Assembly (NCBI RefSeq): GCF_023973825.1
Contig: NC_090127.1
Location: forward strand, 2,512,501-2,576,500
Direction: 5' to 3'
Origin: Plasmodium brasilianum
Lineage: Eukaryota > Apicomplexa > Aconoidasida > Haemosporida > Plasmodiidae
DNA: 64,000 bases
The notes beneath the pieces are model-generated. The model ran no database searches and had not been told where the DNA came from. It saw only the letters and a list, made by a program, of their open reading frames with translations. Made by a program: the position numbers and the translations under genes. This document shows, one piece after another, positions 53,147 through 62,950 of the stretch. Every line of letters begins with the position of its first letter. Position 1 is the stretch's first letter.

Positions 53147-56032
53147 CTACACGTTTTTAATTTTTTTGGCCTTGAGTGAATTTTCCTCAGCTATGATAAT
53201 ACCCTGGATATCGTTAACATTGAAGAACGAGATATCTGAAATATTTTCATTCGTTTTTTTAATAACATAAGAAATATTATCATTCATGGCTTGTTTAATA
53301 TTCCACACAACATAAAAATTTTGGGAAAAGGTAAAAATAAATGTATTATCATGGTTAACCACACTTTTTACAAATTTGTAATTTCCAAGACTGTAGGTAA
53401 AAACATCAATATAATGTAATTGTAATAAAATTTTTTTCTGTTTTATACGATCATTTTTTTTAATAACATTTTGAAAAAGATTATTATTTTCAATAATATT
53501 TTCACATAGGATTACACTTCTTTCACATGTTACAATTGAATATATACCATCTAAGGACACAACTAAGTGAACAATATCATTTGCACAGAACACTACATTT
53601 TTGCTTTTTTTTATTATATTACTATTGTTTAATTTCCCATCATAATATTTTAGTTCACCATTCGTGTTTGTTACTATTATTCTTCCCTTTTCATCCATAC
53701 TCGCATGCTCAATATCAGCTGTATTTTTGCTATACTGTAATAAATTTTGAATACATGATTTCATTCGTGTATCTACAAAGTATAAGCTGTTCTTATTATA
53801 ACCACAGTATACATTTTCTTCTTTTTTGAGCAGTTTTTTAATTGGTATATATTCAGTATTCCATTTGTCAACAACCTTTTCTGTATTGATGTCTATCATA
53901 AATAAATTGTTATCATTTTTTTCATCTAGAAAAATTATTTTATTTCCTTGGCTATCATTAATTTGTACATTTTTTGGAATACATTTTTCATTCTTATATC
54001 TAAATAAATTCTTGGTCGAGTTATAAATCTTCCTCTCTTTCCCATACTCATCAAATTTGTATATATTCAAGTCGTTATGTATATTGTCATAATTTACTTT
54101 ATCATCATATCCGATGGCAATTCCGTTACATTCCCTTTTTTCATTCTCTTTTTTTCTCTTTTCTAAGCGTCTATCCTTCTTTGGCAATATATAATTTTGC
54201 CTTAAAACGAATGAAAATTTTCCATTTGTATTCACATATTTATATTTCATATCAGATCCCCTATTTTCCTCTAGCTCTTCTGATATATCTGAATCTGACA
54301 AAAATACATAGTCTTCTTCTTTTTTATTTTCTTTACTATAGTCACTACTGTTATCTTTATTCATTCCTCGAACCTCCTCATTGTTCTTACTGCAACTATT
54401 ACGTATGTAATTTTCTAGGTAATCTCGTTTTATATGTACAATATCATTCTGGAAATCATACCTATATATTAGTATATTTTTAATGGTATCAATCATAATA
54501 CTTTCCGACTCCACAATGATTAAAAATTTTTCATTTAATTCGTTTATTTGTTCGGCGGGATCAGTGTGCTTCTCCAGCATGGGTTTCGTCCATTTCTCAA
54601 GGCCTTCCTTACCCCCCTCCCTCTTTTCGCCCTTTTCCCCAATATTACTGCCGCTATTTCTACGGCTATCTTTACTGATTCCTCTACTGCTTCCTCTACT
54701 GCTGCCTCTACTGCTTCCTCTACTGCTTCCTCTACTGCTTCCTCTACTGCTGCCTCTACTGCTACCTCTACTGCTACCTCTTCTGGTACTTCCATCATTG
54801 CCATAACTATGGCCCCCAACACTCATGTGCCCTCTTCTCAGTTCCACGCTACCAACATCATCAACAGTTCTTTTGACGTCATCATCCTTCTCAATAGATT
54901 TTTTTCCATTCAAAACGATGTGAGAAGTATAGGCATACGTTTGATTCAACTGGATTTTCTTTTTTGATTTGTTTTGTTCTTTCATCCTTTCTTCTTCACT
55001 TTCTTCATCGTTTAGAAAAAACGTTTTATAATTATCACCTTCAGGGTACAGAGTCTTGTAATCTATAAATTTAAACAAATTATAAACTAAGTACCTTTGT
55101 AAATGTATTCCAACTGAGTCCTTACTCAAATAAATATCATTGAACGAGTTTAATATATATATTAGAAATACTTTGTTTCTTTTGTACAACTCCCTAATAT
55201 TTTCTATGCTAAATTGTTCATAATATTTTTCACTTTCTTCATCTATTATTATCTCTCTCATGATTTGCTTCTCTTCTTCTTTCACCATTTCTTTTGTGTT
55301 CTGTTCTTTTGATTTTACAGAGTTTTGTTTATTTGTCGAATAATTACTTGTGTTCTTGTTAAATGATGTGGATAATTTGTTCCTTCGCTGCCCCTTCGTA
55401 TGTTCAGCATGTGCTGCATACTTGGAATTCTGTTCATTTGTTTCACTTGATCCATTAGTTTCTCTTGATCCATTTGTTTCTCTTGATCCATTTGTTCCAT
55501 CTACTTCATCTGCTTCACACCCCTCTCCAGCAGTAACATTTTCGAATTCCTCTTCTTGCTCACTGGGCACCATCCTACGGTTGGATTTAACAACAATAAA
55601 TACATGCTCACACTTTACAGTATTAAATACTAAAATGCCATGATAGTTTTTCTTGTACAAACGTTTTACCGGCTCAGAGTACTTGAACAAGTTTACTTTG
55701 CTATGTAGAATAACATTACCACTTAAATAAGAAAGCATCATATATTTATAAAAATAATACATATAACACATGTCCGAAAATACTAACCCATATTCTTCCA
55801 CTACTCCATTCTGTAAATATTTGAATTGACACATATCCAACTCATGATACTTAAAATCATGAATATTATCTTCATTAAATACTAATTTTTTTAAACTATT
55901 TATTATTGTTATCTCGTTTTTATTCACACATAATTTACCGTCTAACAGAAGTGGACTAGACTCTTTATTCTTTAAAATGTAGAGGTCCACGTCAAGCTCG
56001 ACTTTTTTTCTGAACAGCTTGCTAAAAATCAT
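53147..56032 (-). CDS. VID27-like WD/beta-propeller protein
   Basis: Single exon, 961 residues from the ATG at 56032. The N-terminus (MIFSKLFRKKVELDVDLYIL) fits the VID27 N-terminal domain. The C-terminal third matches the VID27 propeller: FDEYGKERKIYNSTKNLFRY, NNLFMIDINTEKVVDKWNTE, KNSLYFVDTRMKS, DEKGRIIVTNTNGELKYYDG, then VSLDGIYSIVTCERSVILCE. In yeast Vid27 is a cytoplasmic protein of uncertain function named from vacuolar import and degradation; its role here is inferred only. Residues about 175-210 carry Thr-Asn-Gly-Ser-Arg-Glu repeats, and about 410-445 a Gly-Ser-Ser-Arg repeat. Confidence 0.8.
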   Translation of the reverse strand: MIFSKLFRKKVELDVDLYILKNKESSPLLLDGKLCVNKNEITIINSLKKLVFNEDNIHDFKYHELDMCQFKYLQNGVVEEYGLVFSDMCYMYYFYKYMMLSYLSGNVILHSKVNLFKYSEPVKRLYKKNYHGILVFNTVKCEHVFIVVKSNRRMVPSEQEEEFENVTAGEGCEADEVDGTNGSRETNGSRETNGSSETNEQNSKYAAHAEHTKGQRRNKLSTSFNKNTSNYSTNKQNSVKSKEQNTKEMVKEEEKQIMREIIIDEESEKYYEQFSIENIRELYKRNKVFLIYILNSFNDIYLSKDSVGIHLQRYLVYNLFKFIDYKTLYPEGDNYKTFFLNDEESEEERMKEQNKSKKKIQLNQTYAYTSHIVLNGKKSIEKDDDVKRTVDDVGSVELRRGHMSVGGHSYGNDGSTRRGSSRGSSRGSSRGSSRGSSRGSSRGSSRGSSRGISKDSRRNSGSNIGEKGEKREGGKEGLEKWTKPMLEKHTDPAEQINELNEKFLIIVESESIMIDTIKNILIYRYDFQNDIVHIKRDYLENYIRNSCSKNNEEVRGMNKDNSSDYSKENKKEEDYVFLSDSDISEELEENRGSDMKYKYVNTNGKFSFVLRQNYILPKKDRRLEKRKKENEKRECNGIAIGYDDKVNYDNIHNDLNIYKFDEYGKERKIYNSTKNLFRYKNEKCIPKNVQINDSQGNKIIFLDEKNDNNLFMIDINTEKVVDKWNTEYIPIKKLLKKEENVYCGYNKNSLYFVDTRMKSCIQNLLQYSKNTADIEHASMDEKGRIIVTNTNGELKYYDGKLNNSNIIKKSKNVVFCANDIVHLVVSLDGIYSIVTCERSVILCENIIENNNLFQNVIKKNDRIKQKKILLQLHYIDVFTYSLGNYKFVKSVVNHDNTFIFTFSQNFYVVWNIKQAMNDNISYVIKKTNENISDISFFNVNDIQGIIIAEENSLKAKKIKNV
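54680..54790 (-). repeat. 12-bp in-frame repeat coding Gly-Ser-Ser-Arg
   Basis: About nine units of 12 bp (complement of CCTCTACTGCTT and variants) encode GSSR in the middle, presumably disordered, part of the VID27-like protein. Confidence 0.9.
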
Positions 56033-56344
56033 TTTGACGGGAAAAAGAGGGGGGTGGTGGAAAAAGAAAAAAGGAAAAGGAAAAAAGGAAAAAGGAAAAA
56101 GGTAAAAGAAAAAAGGAAAAGGAAAAAAGGAAAAAGAAAAAAGGAAAAAAGGAAAAAAGGAAAAAAGGAAAAGGAAAAAGAAAAAAGGATTAGAGTAATT
56201 AACGCGGTCAACTTATCGTATTATCGTGTTCTCCTTCTTCCCTCTTTCCCCTTTTTTTCACTTTTATTCCATTATTTTCGATTTATTTTATTTATTTATT
56301 TTTTCTTCCCCTCACCCTTCTGCCGAGTAACAAATTTGCGAAAA

Positions 56345-56685
56345 ATGAAAATTCAAAAAAAAAAAAAAAAATTAGCAAAATTTAATATATTGCAATATAT
56401 GAGTAAATTATGGAAAAAGTACACGACGGACAAAAGATCAACGTATAGGAAATTTCCAATATATGTAGAAATGGACATATGAACATAAATATGCATATAC
56501 ATGTACATATGGAAAACATGCCTGCGGGTTGTACTTCAAAAAAATGCGGTAAAAATTCGATTACAAAAAAATTTTTAAATGATCAAAAAACGATAAAAAA
56601 AATTAATACATGTAATAAAAATATTGTACATTTGAGACGGGGGGGGGGGAAATTAAAGCTTGTGAATTATACTCAATTGGGTTAA
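56345..56685 (+). other. Two small overlapping ORFs (45 and 68 codons), coding uncertain
   Basis: The first frame (ATG 56345, TGA 56480-56482) is lysine-rich and the second (ATG 56479, stop 56683-56685) contains MPAGCTSKKCGKNSITKKFL. They overlap by an ATGA. Both are purine-rich on the sense strand, as Plasmodium coding DNA usually is. No family is recognised; they may be upstream ORFs or chance frames. Confidence 0.25.
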
Positions 56686-57458
56686 AGGTAATCTTTACTC
56701 ATTGGCATAAAAAATGTGCTTTCAAAATTATGAAAAAAGAAAATGTGTTACATAATAGGGTACACATTTATGTAGGAACAACAAATGACGTAAATACATT
56801 GCTGTTCTTTTTAAACTGCTTTATTCATCTTTGAATTATGATTTGCCAAATTGCAAAAAATGAAAATTCAGAAAAAAAAAATTAAATATAATAAATTATC
56901 GAGAGTATTTAATAAAAGCATGTCAAGAGCCAAGTAATATATTTTTCTTTTAAAAAAAAAAAAAAAATTTACATATAATAATATATATTATACAATATAT
57001 CGATGTTACATATTTTTGAATCATAATTTTGTATGATTATTTTTTTTTACAATTTTTCGTATAAATGCTATTACTTTAATTTAGCTCATAGTGTTTCTGA
57101 GCATTTTGCGAAAGCGGCTTGACTGAAATGTACAGCATTGCATATGCTCATATGTACATATGTATATATAATTATGTAACGTATAAGTATGTGCCTTCAA
57201 TTTATGCTTCACTTCATTTTAGTTGTATAGCACCTGCGGCTTAAGCGTTTTAAGGCGATTGTGCATGCCCGTCGAGGGGGTGAGCATTAAAAAAAAAATA
57301 AGCGCACACACTGAAAAACAATAGCAGTAGCAGTAACAATAACTATAATGAGCTGACGCAAAAATCAAGTTTTTCGCGTATATAACCAGGGTTATAGCGT
57401 TAGCATTGCGGCACATACAGAAAAAAGAAAAAGGAAGAAAAAGAACGATTTTGCATAT

Positions 57459-57625
57459 ATGCGATTTGCCATTTGCCATTTACGATTTGCCATTTGCGAT
57501 TGACGATTTGCCATTTGCGATTTACGATTTGCCATTTGCGATTAACGATTTGCCATTTGCCATTTACGATTTGCCATTTGCGATTAACGATTTGTCATTT
57601 GCGATTTACGATTTGTCATTTGCGA
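57459..57625. repeat. 14/21-bp minisatellite in the TRAPPC12 leader
   Basis: Alternating GATTTGCCATTTGC and GATTTACGATTTGC/ GATTAACGATTTGC blocks repeat about seven times. It lies 350-500 bp before the ATG, probably in the 5' UTR or promoter. Confidence 0.88.
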
Positions 57626-57971
57626 ATTTACACTTTTGCGCCTTACACCTTCGCACTCTACACCTTTTCGCAAACAAAAAGAAAAAAAAAAAAATATGCA
57701 CAAACAGGAAAGTAAAGTACCTCTTTTTTTATTTTTTTTTCGAATTGAAATATTACGAAAAAAAATCAAAAAGGCAGTTCATTTTACCGTTTACACCTCT
57801 GTATGTATATTAAAAGTGTGGGAAGCACAACGTGTGGGAAGGTGGGGCCCCAAAGTTGCATGTGATCTCTTGTGGAAGCACTGCATGAACATGTTCATAT
57901 TTTCCTGAATTAATCAGAAAATATATAGCTTTTTTTTTTTCGTTTTTCTTTTTTTTTTTTTTTTGGGAAAA

Positions 57972-59273
57972 ATGGATGAAGGGATACAGGATATGTACTA
58001 CTTGGAGGACAATCTAAATGTTGGAAATATAAATTTGGATGAAGAGATTAATAAAAAGGCAGAAGCATATTTTACTACTGCAAAAAAGTATGTAGAAGAG
58101 AAGAAACTAAAAACGTGTGAAGAATTCCTTGAAGATGTATTAATCCATTTTAAGAAAGAACCATTTGAATACATTATATTCATGACAATTAAAATATATT
58201 GTAATTTAAGATTACATAATTATAGATCAGTTTCGAATAATCTTAGTTTAGTAGGAAATCTAGATGGAAAAAATTATAAATTTCAAAATTTCTCTTTAAA
58301 ATATAAGAAAAAAAGAGGATCAATGATACCTTTTTTATTAAGATTGATTAACTCTTATTATCCATACACACTGAGTTTGTATTTTACCTCTTTTGATAGG
58401 CTATATCTATTAATATTATATTATGAAAAGTTGTTTAATGAATGTGTTAATATAATAGAGAAAGAAAATCATATAGCTGATAAGGGCATTGATAATATGG
58501 CTTCCTTTAGTTATACCTTTTTAAGAAAGAAAAACATTCTTTTCCATCATGTAACAATAACATGCTATGTATTGTGTGATTTGCTATTAAAAAAGAATTA
58601 CATAGAACAAGCCATACAATTATTGAAAGATAAAATATTAATATATGATGCAGATCATGCTAGTACAATATCACTAATTGGAAAATTTGCTCTTCTTATG
58701 GGAAGCTTTGACATTGCCGAGTCGTCCTTTAATAGTGTTCAGAATTTATTACAGAACTGTACAGATAATGCAGCAGTTATTAAATCAGTTCCTACAACAT
58801 CTGGGGGATGCATAACAAGAGTGTACAGCAATAATATTAACCATGTGAAGATGAACGGAACCTTTTTTTACTTATACTTGGAGGAGTATGCCATAGCCTT
58901 AAACGAACTATTGTTAATACATCCGACTATTAGCGAGCATACTAATATTAACAAGGAGAAGGATAGTAATGTTAGTAACAATGATAATGGTAGTAGTATC
59001 GATAATAATGTAGTTAGTAACTACGCAATATACTGTAACAATTTAGCTATTACCTACTTTTTAAATAATGATTTAAAAAAAGCCATTGATATTCTTGAAC
59101 AAGCAATAAGAGATAATTATATAAATTCTTTCCCCTCACTCATAAAAAATTTAAATTATTTTTACGAATTAGCAAAAACAAAAAACGAAACAGTAAATGA
59201 AATTAACGATTTTATTAAAAATAAATTAAATGAAGACCATGAAGTATTGTTCCTTATTCCAAAAAGGAGCTGA
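57972..59273 (+). CDS. TRAPPC12: TRAPPC12-like trafficking complex subunit (TPR protein)
   Basis: ATG at 57972 (MDEGIQDMYYLEDN), 433 residues; the open frame starts three codons earlier with TTG. The sequence matches the TRAPPC12 C-terminal TPR region: NLDGKNYKFQNFSLKYKKKR followed by GSMIPFLLRLINSYY (family motif RGSMVPFSLRLLHAE), then TPR helices (YIEQAIQLLKDKILIYDADH; LIGKFALLMGSFDIAESSFN; YAIYCNNLAITYFLNNDLKK). TRAPPC12 is a TRAPP III subunit in ER-Golgi transport; the human protein has an extra disordered N-terminus absent here. A short Asn/Ser-rich insert (about 325-345) breaks the last TPRs. Confidence 0.82.
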   Translation: MDEGIQDMYYLEDNLNVGNINLDEEINKKAEAYFTTAKKYVEEKKLKTCEEFLEDVLIHFKKEPFEYIIFMTIKIYCNLRLHNYRSVSNNLSLVGNLDGKNYKFQNFSLKYKKKRGSMIPFLLRLINSYYPYTLSLYFTSFDRLYLLILYYEKLFNECVNIIEKENHIADKGIDNMASFSYTFLRKKNILFHHVTITCYVLCDLLLKKNYIEQAIQLLKDKILIYDADHASTISLIGKFALLMGSFDIAESSFNSVQNLLQNCTDNAAVIKSVPTTSGGCITRVYSNNINHVKMNGTFFYLYLEEYAIALNELLLIHPTISEHTNINKEKDSNVSNNDNGSSIDNNVVSNYAIYCNNLAITYFLNNDLKKAIDILEQAIRDNYINSFPSLIKNLNYFYELAKTKNETVNEINDFIKNKLNEDHEVLFLIPKRS

Positions 59274-59357
59274 TTCTTTTGTAATCAAAAAATAGTTTGC
59301 TTCATTTCTTGCGGGCACCATCGGTGGTAGAGGATAAACAGTATTTGGTAATCATTA

Positions 59358-59482
59358 AGGGGCAATCATTAAGGGGTAATCAGTAATGGGGTAATCAGTA
59401 ATGGGGTAATCAGTAATGGGGTAATCAGTATTGGGGTAATCAGTATTGGGGTAATCAGTAATGGGGTAATCAGTATTGGGTA
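59358..59482. repeat. 15-bp minisatellite downstream of TRAPPC12
   Basis: About eight GTAATCAGTAATGGG units, some with TATTGGG, starting some 85 bp after the stop codon, hence probably in the 3' UTR. Confidence 0.9.
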
Positions 59483-59669
59483 AGCAAATAGTGAGAAAAA
59501 AAAAATATAAAACAAGAAATGTTAGTTACGATTAGGTATGACAGGAACTGATACAACGAATATTTACAAATTTGCTTACAATTAATGTATAATTATATAT
59601 GTGTACATGTGTTCATTCATGATCATGCTTACATATATATAGGTACACTTAAGTTCCCGAATAAATGTA

Positions 59670-60747
59670 TCACTGTAAAGGCTTTTTTTGTTTTTTTGTT
59701 TTTTTGTTTTTTTGATTTTTTTTATCAATATAGTATTCCCTGAAAACTTCCATATATCTTGTAAGAAAAAAAAAAAGAAAAAAAATGAACCAGCAGATGA
59801 ACAAGCATACATACAAACGAACATTTAATGCGTTAACTAAACGATAAACTGGCTTATAAACATTTTTAGTTGCACGATGAGACTTTACTTATATGCAAAA
59901 TGCTTGAATAAGAAAACGAACAAACCAGTCGGCTTAGTGCGTCAAAATATGATTGCGTATTCGTACGTACAATAATATAATATGCCGCATATAACGAGTT
60001 ATACGAACATTCATGAATTAAAGTGATACAAGGAATATTTAATTTAAAAAAAAAAAAAAAAATTTGAAAACTGGGAACAGTGAGAAAAACGAGAAAATTA
60101 AAAAAAATGAGAAAAATGAAAAAAATGCGCAAAATGTGAAAAATGAAATAAATGAAAAAAATGAAAAAAATACGAAAAATGCAAATAATGCGCAAAATAC
60201 GAAAAATGCAAATAATGCGCAAAATGTGAAAAATGCAAATAATGCGAAAAATGTGAAAAATGCAAATAATGCGAAAAATGTGTACCTGTGCTATATTACC
60301 ATTTTATAAACAATGCCTGAAAGATTTAAAAATAAAGGAGTACTTACTCAAAAATGTGGTCAATAACCCCTGCATTTTTTCTTTTCATTATATTTACTTT
60401 TCTCGTGAAACAGTATGTATCCCCTGATGAAGGTAAACAATAATAATGCTGCATATATATATGTAGCTAAGATTGGTACATGAGAATATGTTTGCACTGG
60501 TTGACCAATTCTCATTTATGTGGTTTATGACCGCGCACATGATTCATCTTTGCTTTAGGGCAAGGACGCATACCCATATATACGCACATATGTATATACA
60601 TATGTGTTTACATATACCTCAGTGTATATTGTACATATATATGTACGTAAACGAGTTACCTGAAAGAAGGTCAAAAGGAGGGATGTTGACACAAGAAAAT
60701 ATGGTGCTTGTTTGTGTACAAGCAGAAGTTGCAGCAGTTTTGTGCAT
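59670..60747 (-). CDS. Candidate three-exon small gene (83 residues), unknown function
   Basis: Exons 60747-60660, 60423-60348 and 59757-59670 join in compatible phases (1 then 2) with GTAACT and GTAAGT donors and CATCAG and TTACAAG acceptors. The protein begins MHKTAATSACTQTSTIFSCV, continues NIPPFDLLSGDTYCFTRK and IDHIFEYMEVFREYYIDKK, and ends in a lysine/glutamine-rich tail. Composition and GC content look coding, and the exons fall where no large frame exists. Intron 2 holds a repeat (60080-60290). I do not recognise the family. The start lies only 245 bp from the divergent gene at 60992. Frame 1 alternatives exist for exon 3, so the model is tentative. Confidence 0.45.
60080..60290. repeat. 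Short AAAATGCAAATAATGC-type tandem repeat
   Basis: Irregular units combining AAAAATGTG, AAAATGCAAATAATGCG and GAAAAAAATG. The plus frame across it (Asn/Lys/Ala) lacks an ATG. It lies in intron 2 of the candidate small minus-strand gene. Confidence 0.8.
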
Positions 60748-60991
60748 ATTTTAAAAAAAAGAAGAGAAAAAGCAAATGAAAAAGCGAACATATTAAACGT
60801 TTCCCAAGTTATCGCTGTATTCGCGCTAATAACTCACTTGTCTGTTACGCATAATCTGTTTGTTCAGTATATATTTCACTGCTTAGTCATATTCGTAGCT
60901 CATCTTTTTTTTTTTTTTTTTTTTTTATGTAGGGATATTTAAAAGGCGAGTATTAAACCCTTTTCAATACCAGAAGGACAAGAAGTGCATT

Positions 60992-62950
60992 ATGAAACAT
61001 GTTAACTCACTTTCTTTTCTTTATAACGAGTTGAAGAGTAATGTTGAAGACTTAGAACGCACATACGATAATTTTATAAAAGCCTTGGAGGTGTCAGATG
61101 AAACAGAGAAACACTTACTTAAAGTAAATAATGAAAGAACAAATAATTTTATAAACACAATGGAAGAATTAAAAAGAGACTATGATGTTTTTAAAGATAA
61201 CATTGAGGAAGATTTAAATAGAAAAAAAAATGATTTTAATAAAACATTAAATAAAAAGATTAAAGGATTTTTTCGTAATTCTGTAAAAGAATTAAAAGGA
61301 ATTAGTAAGTACATAAAATATATTAATTCAAATGCGTATAATTTAAACAAAATTGTTTCAAGTATATTTTCTAAAGCAATGCATCTAAGTGAAATATATG
61401 AACAAAATATTCATCATATATACGAAATAGGAAAAGAATATTATAGAATGAAATTAAATACATTAAATAATATGCTATTGTCCGAATATGATGAATATAA
61501 TAAACAAATAAAATTAATATCAAATGAAAAATATTTAGACAAATTTTCAGATGTCTTTTATATGGAAATGTTAAAAGATTATTTACAGAATTGTAAGGAT
61601 AAATTTATTATGATCGATTTATCTAATTTTTTAGAACGTCATTCTTTTCTAGAATTATCCTACTTTTTTAACACGATAATAAAAAATTATAATAAAGGAA
61701 TTATTATATATGTAATTAATAGAGTAGATGTGAACTATTATATTAATAAAATGATATTTATAGAATCAAATAAATTATTAGAGATAGTTAATTTTATTAA
61801 ATCAAATTATAGTCATCTACAAATTGACTATGTAACTATACATATATTTAATATATATATATCTGTATTCATAAATGCAAATGGAATTCTGTATCATGTA
61901 AATTATGAACATCTTCTGGATGAACGATTATTAAGTTTATATAATACATATAATTATGGATACTTTTTTACAAATCAAAAAATTAATTACGAAGAATATA
62001 ATTTAAACGATGATTATATATATGTATTATATGTTGGAAGCAGAAGTGTTGAAGATAATTATTTTATATATAATAGAGAAGATATGATAGAATTTAAAAA
62101 ACTACATGCTTATAAAATTATTGTAAATAACAATGTTAAAACCCAGGATTCTTTTTTTAATATTTATTTATTAAAATTAGAGTCAGAGTATAATTTTTAC
62201 AATAAATTCCTTAGCGAGCAGCATGCTCACCGTTATAGGTTTTCCGTGCATAAGTGCAACATTATATTGACCTACGACTCCCTGAGCAAATATAACATTC
62301 CGAATGAGAAGTTCACACCTCATTTCACGTAAATGAATTGCGTACGTGCATCGGTTCGTGCGCTCTGTGTGTGTGTGTTGAGTACCTGTTTGTGAGTATG
62401 AATAAACACGTGTGTATGTGTTGAGTACCTGTTTGTGAGTATGAATAAACACGTGTGTATGTGTTTTGTTTTGTTTTTTTATTTGTTGTGTTCCATCAGA
62501 CAGATGTTCTATTCTTGTCCATTCTATGACTTCCATTTTTTCATCTTTTTTGTATATTTCTTTTTTTTCTTTTTTTTTTTCCTTTTTTTTTCATCCTGCA
62601 CCCCGCACCCGCACTGAAGAGACGTTTATATTCTAATAATTATTTACCCGGGAAAAAACGTGAATGAACTTTGTAGTTTTTTTAATAATTATTTATTCAG
62701 TGAATCGATATACAACTTAAGGAAAGAAGAATCAAATGTGCTTGAAATTTATTCCGATATGAATAAGATAACCTTACTTGTTAACAACAAAGCGAAAAAT
62801 TATTATGTAAATATAAGCAATAAAAAAACTTCCGAGCCCCTGGAAATTAGCTTGTTGAAAATACAAAAATGTTTGAAATTTTATATAAGGAATAACTACA
62901 TTGATTACTTTGACTATTTGAATATAATTTATTTTATATCGTCTGACTAA
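60992..62950 (+). CDS. Conserved protein of unknown function, coiled-coil N-terminus (two exons)
   Basis: Exon 1 is 60992-62328 and exon 2 is 62620-62950, giving 555 residues. The large frame ends ...HFT plus stop, where the last bases CAC/GTAAATG form a donor. The acceptor GCACTGAAG ends at 62619 after a T-rich tract. Joined, the frame reads FTDVYILIIIYPGKNVNELC and continues to ISSD; the 3' part has no ATG of its own, so it needs an upstream exon. Residues 1-150 are predicted coiled coil (ELKSNVEDLERTYDNFIKAL, MEELKRDYDVFKDNIEEDLN). The rest looks globular with alternating hydrophobic strands (FMIDLSNFL, GIIIYVINR, DYVTIHIFN). No catalytic motif or known family is recognised. Confidence 0.75.
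62374..62462. repeat. 43-bp direct duplication within the intron
   Basis: Two near-perfect copies of a 43-bp unit (TGTGTTGAGTACCTGTTTGT...) in the intron between 62328 and 62620. Confidence 0.9.

Larger units (their letters stand above)
56033..57971. other. Divergent intergenic region with small ORFs and minisatellite
   Basis: Separates the start codons of the VID27-like (-) and TRAPPC12-like (+) genes. It contains a GGAAAAA-rich low-complexity stretch (56054-56190), a G run (56641-56649), poly-A (56952-56966) and a GATTTGCCATTTGC-type minisatellite (57459-57625). Two small ATG frames at 56345 and 56479 are listed separately. Confidence 0.55.
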
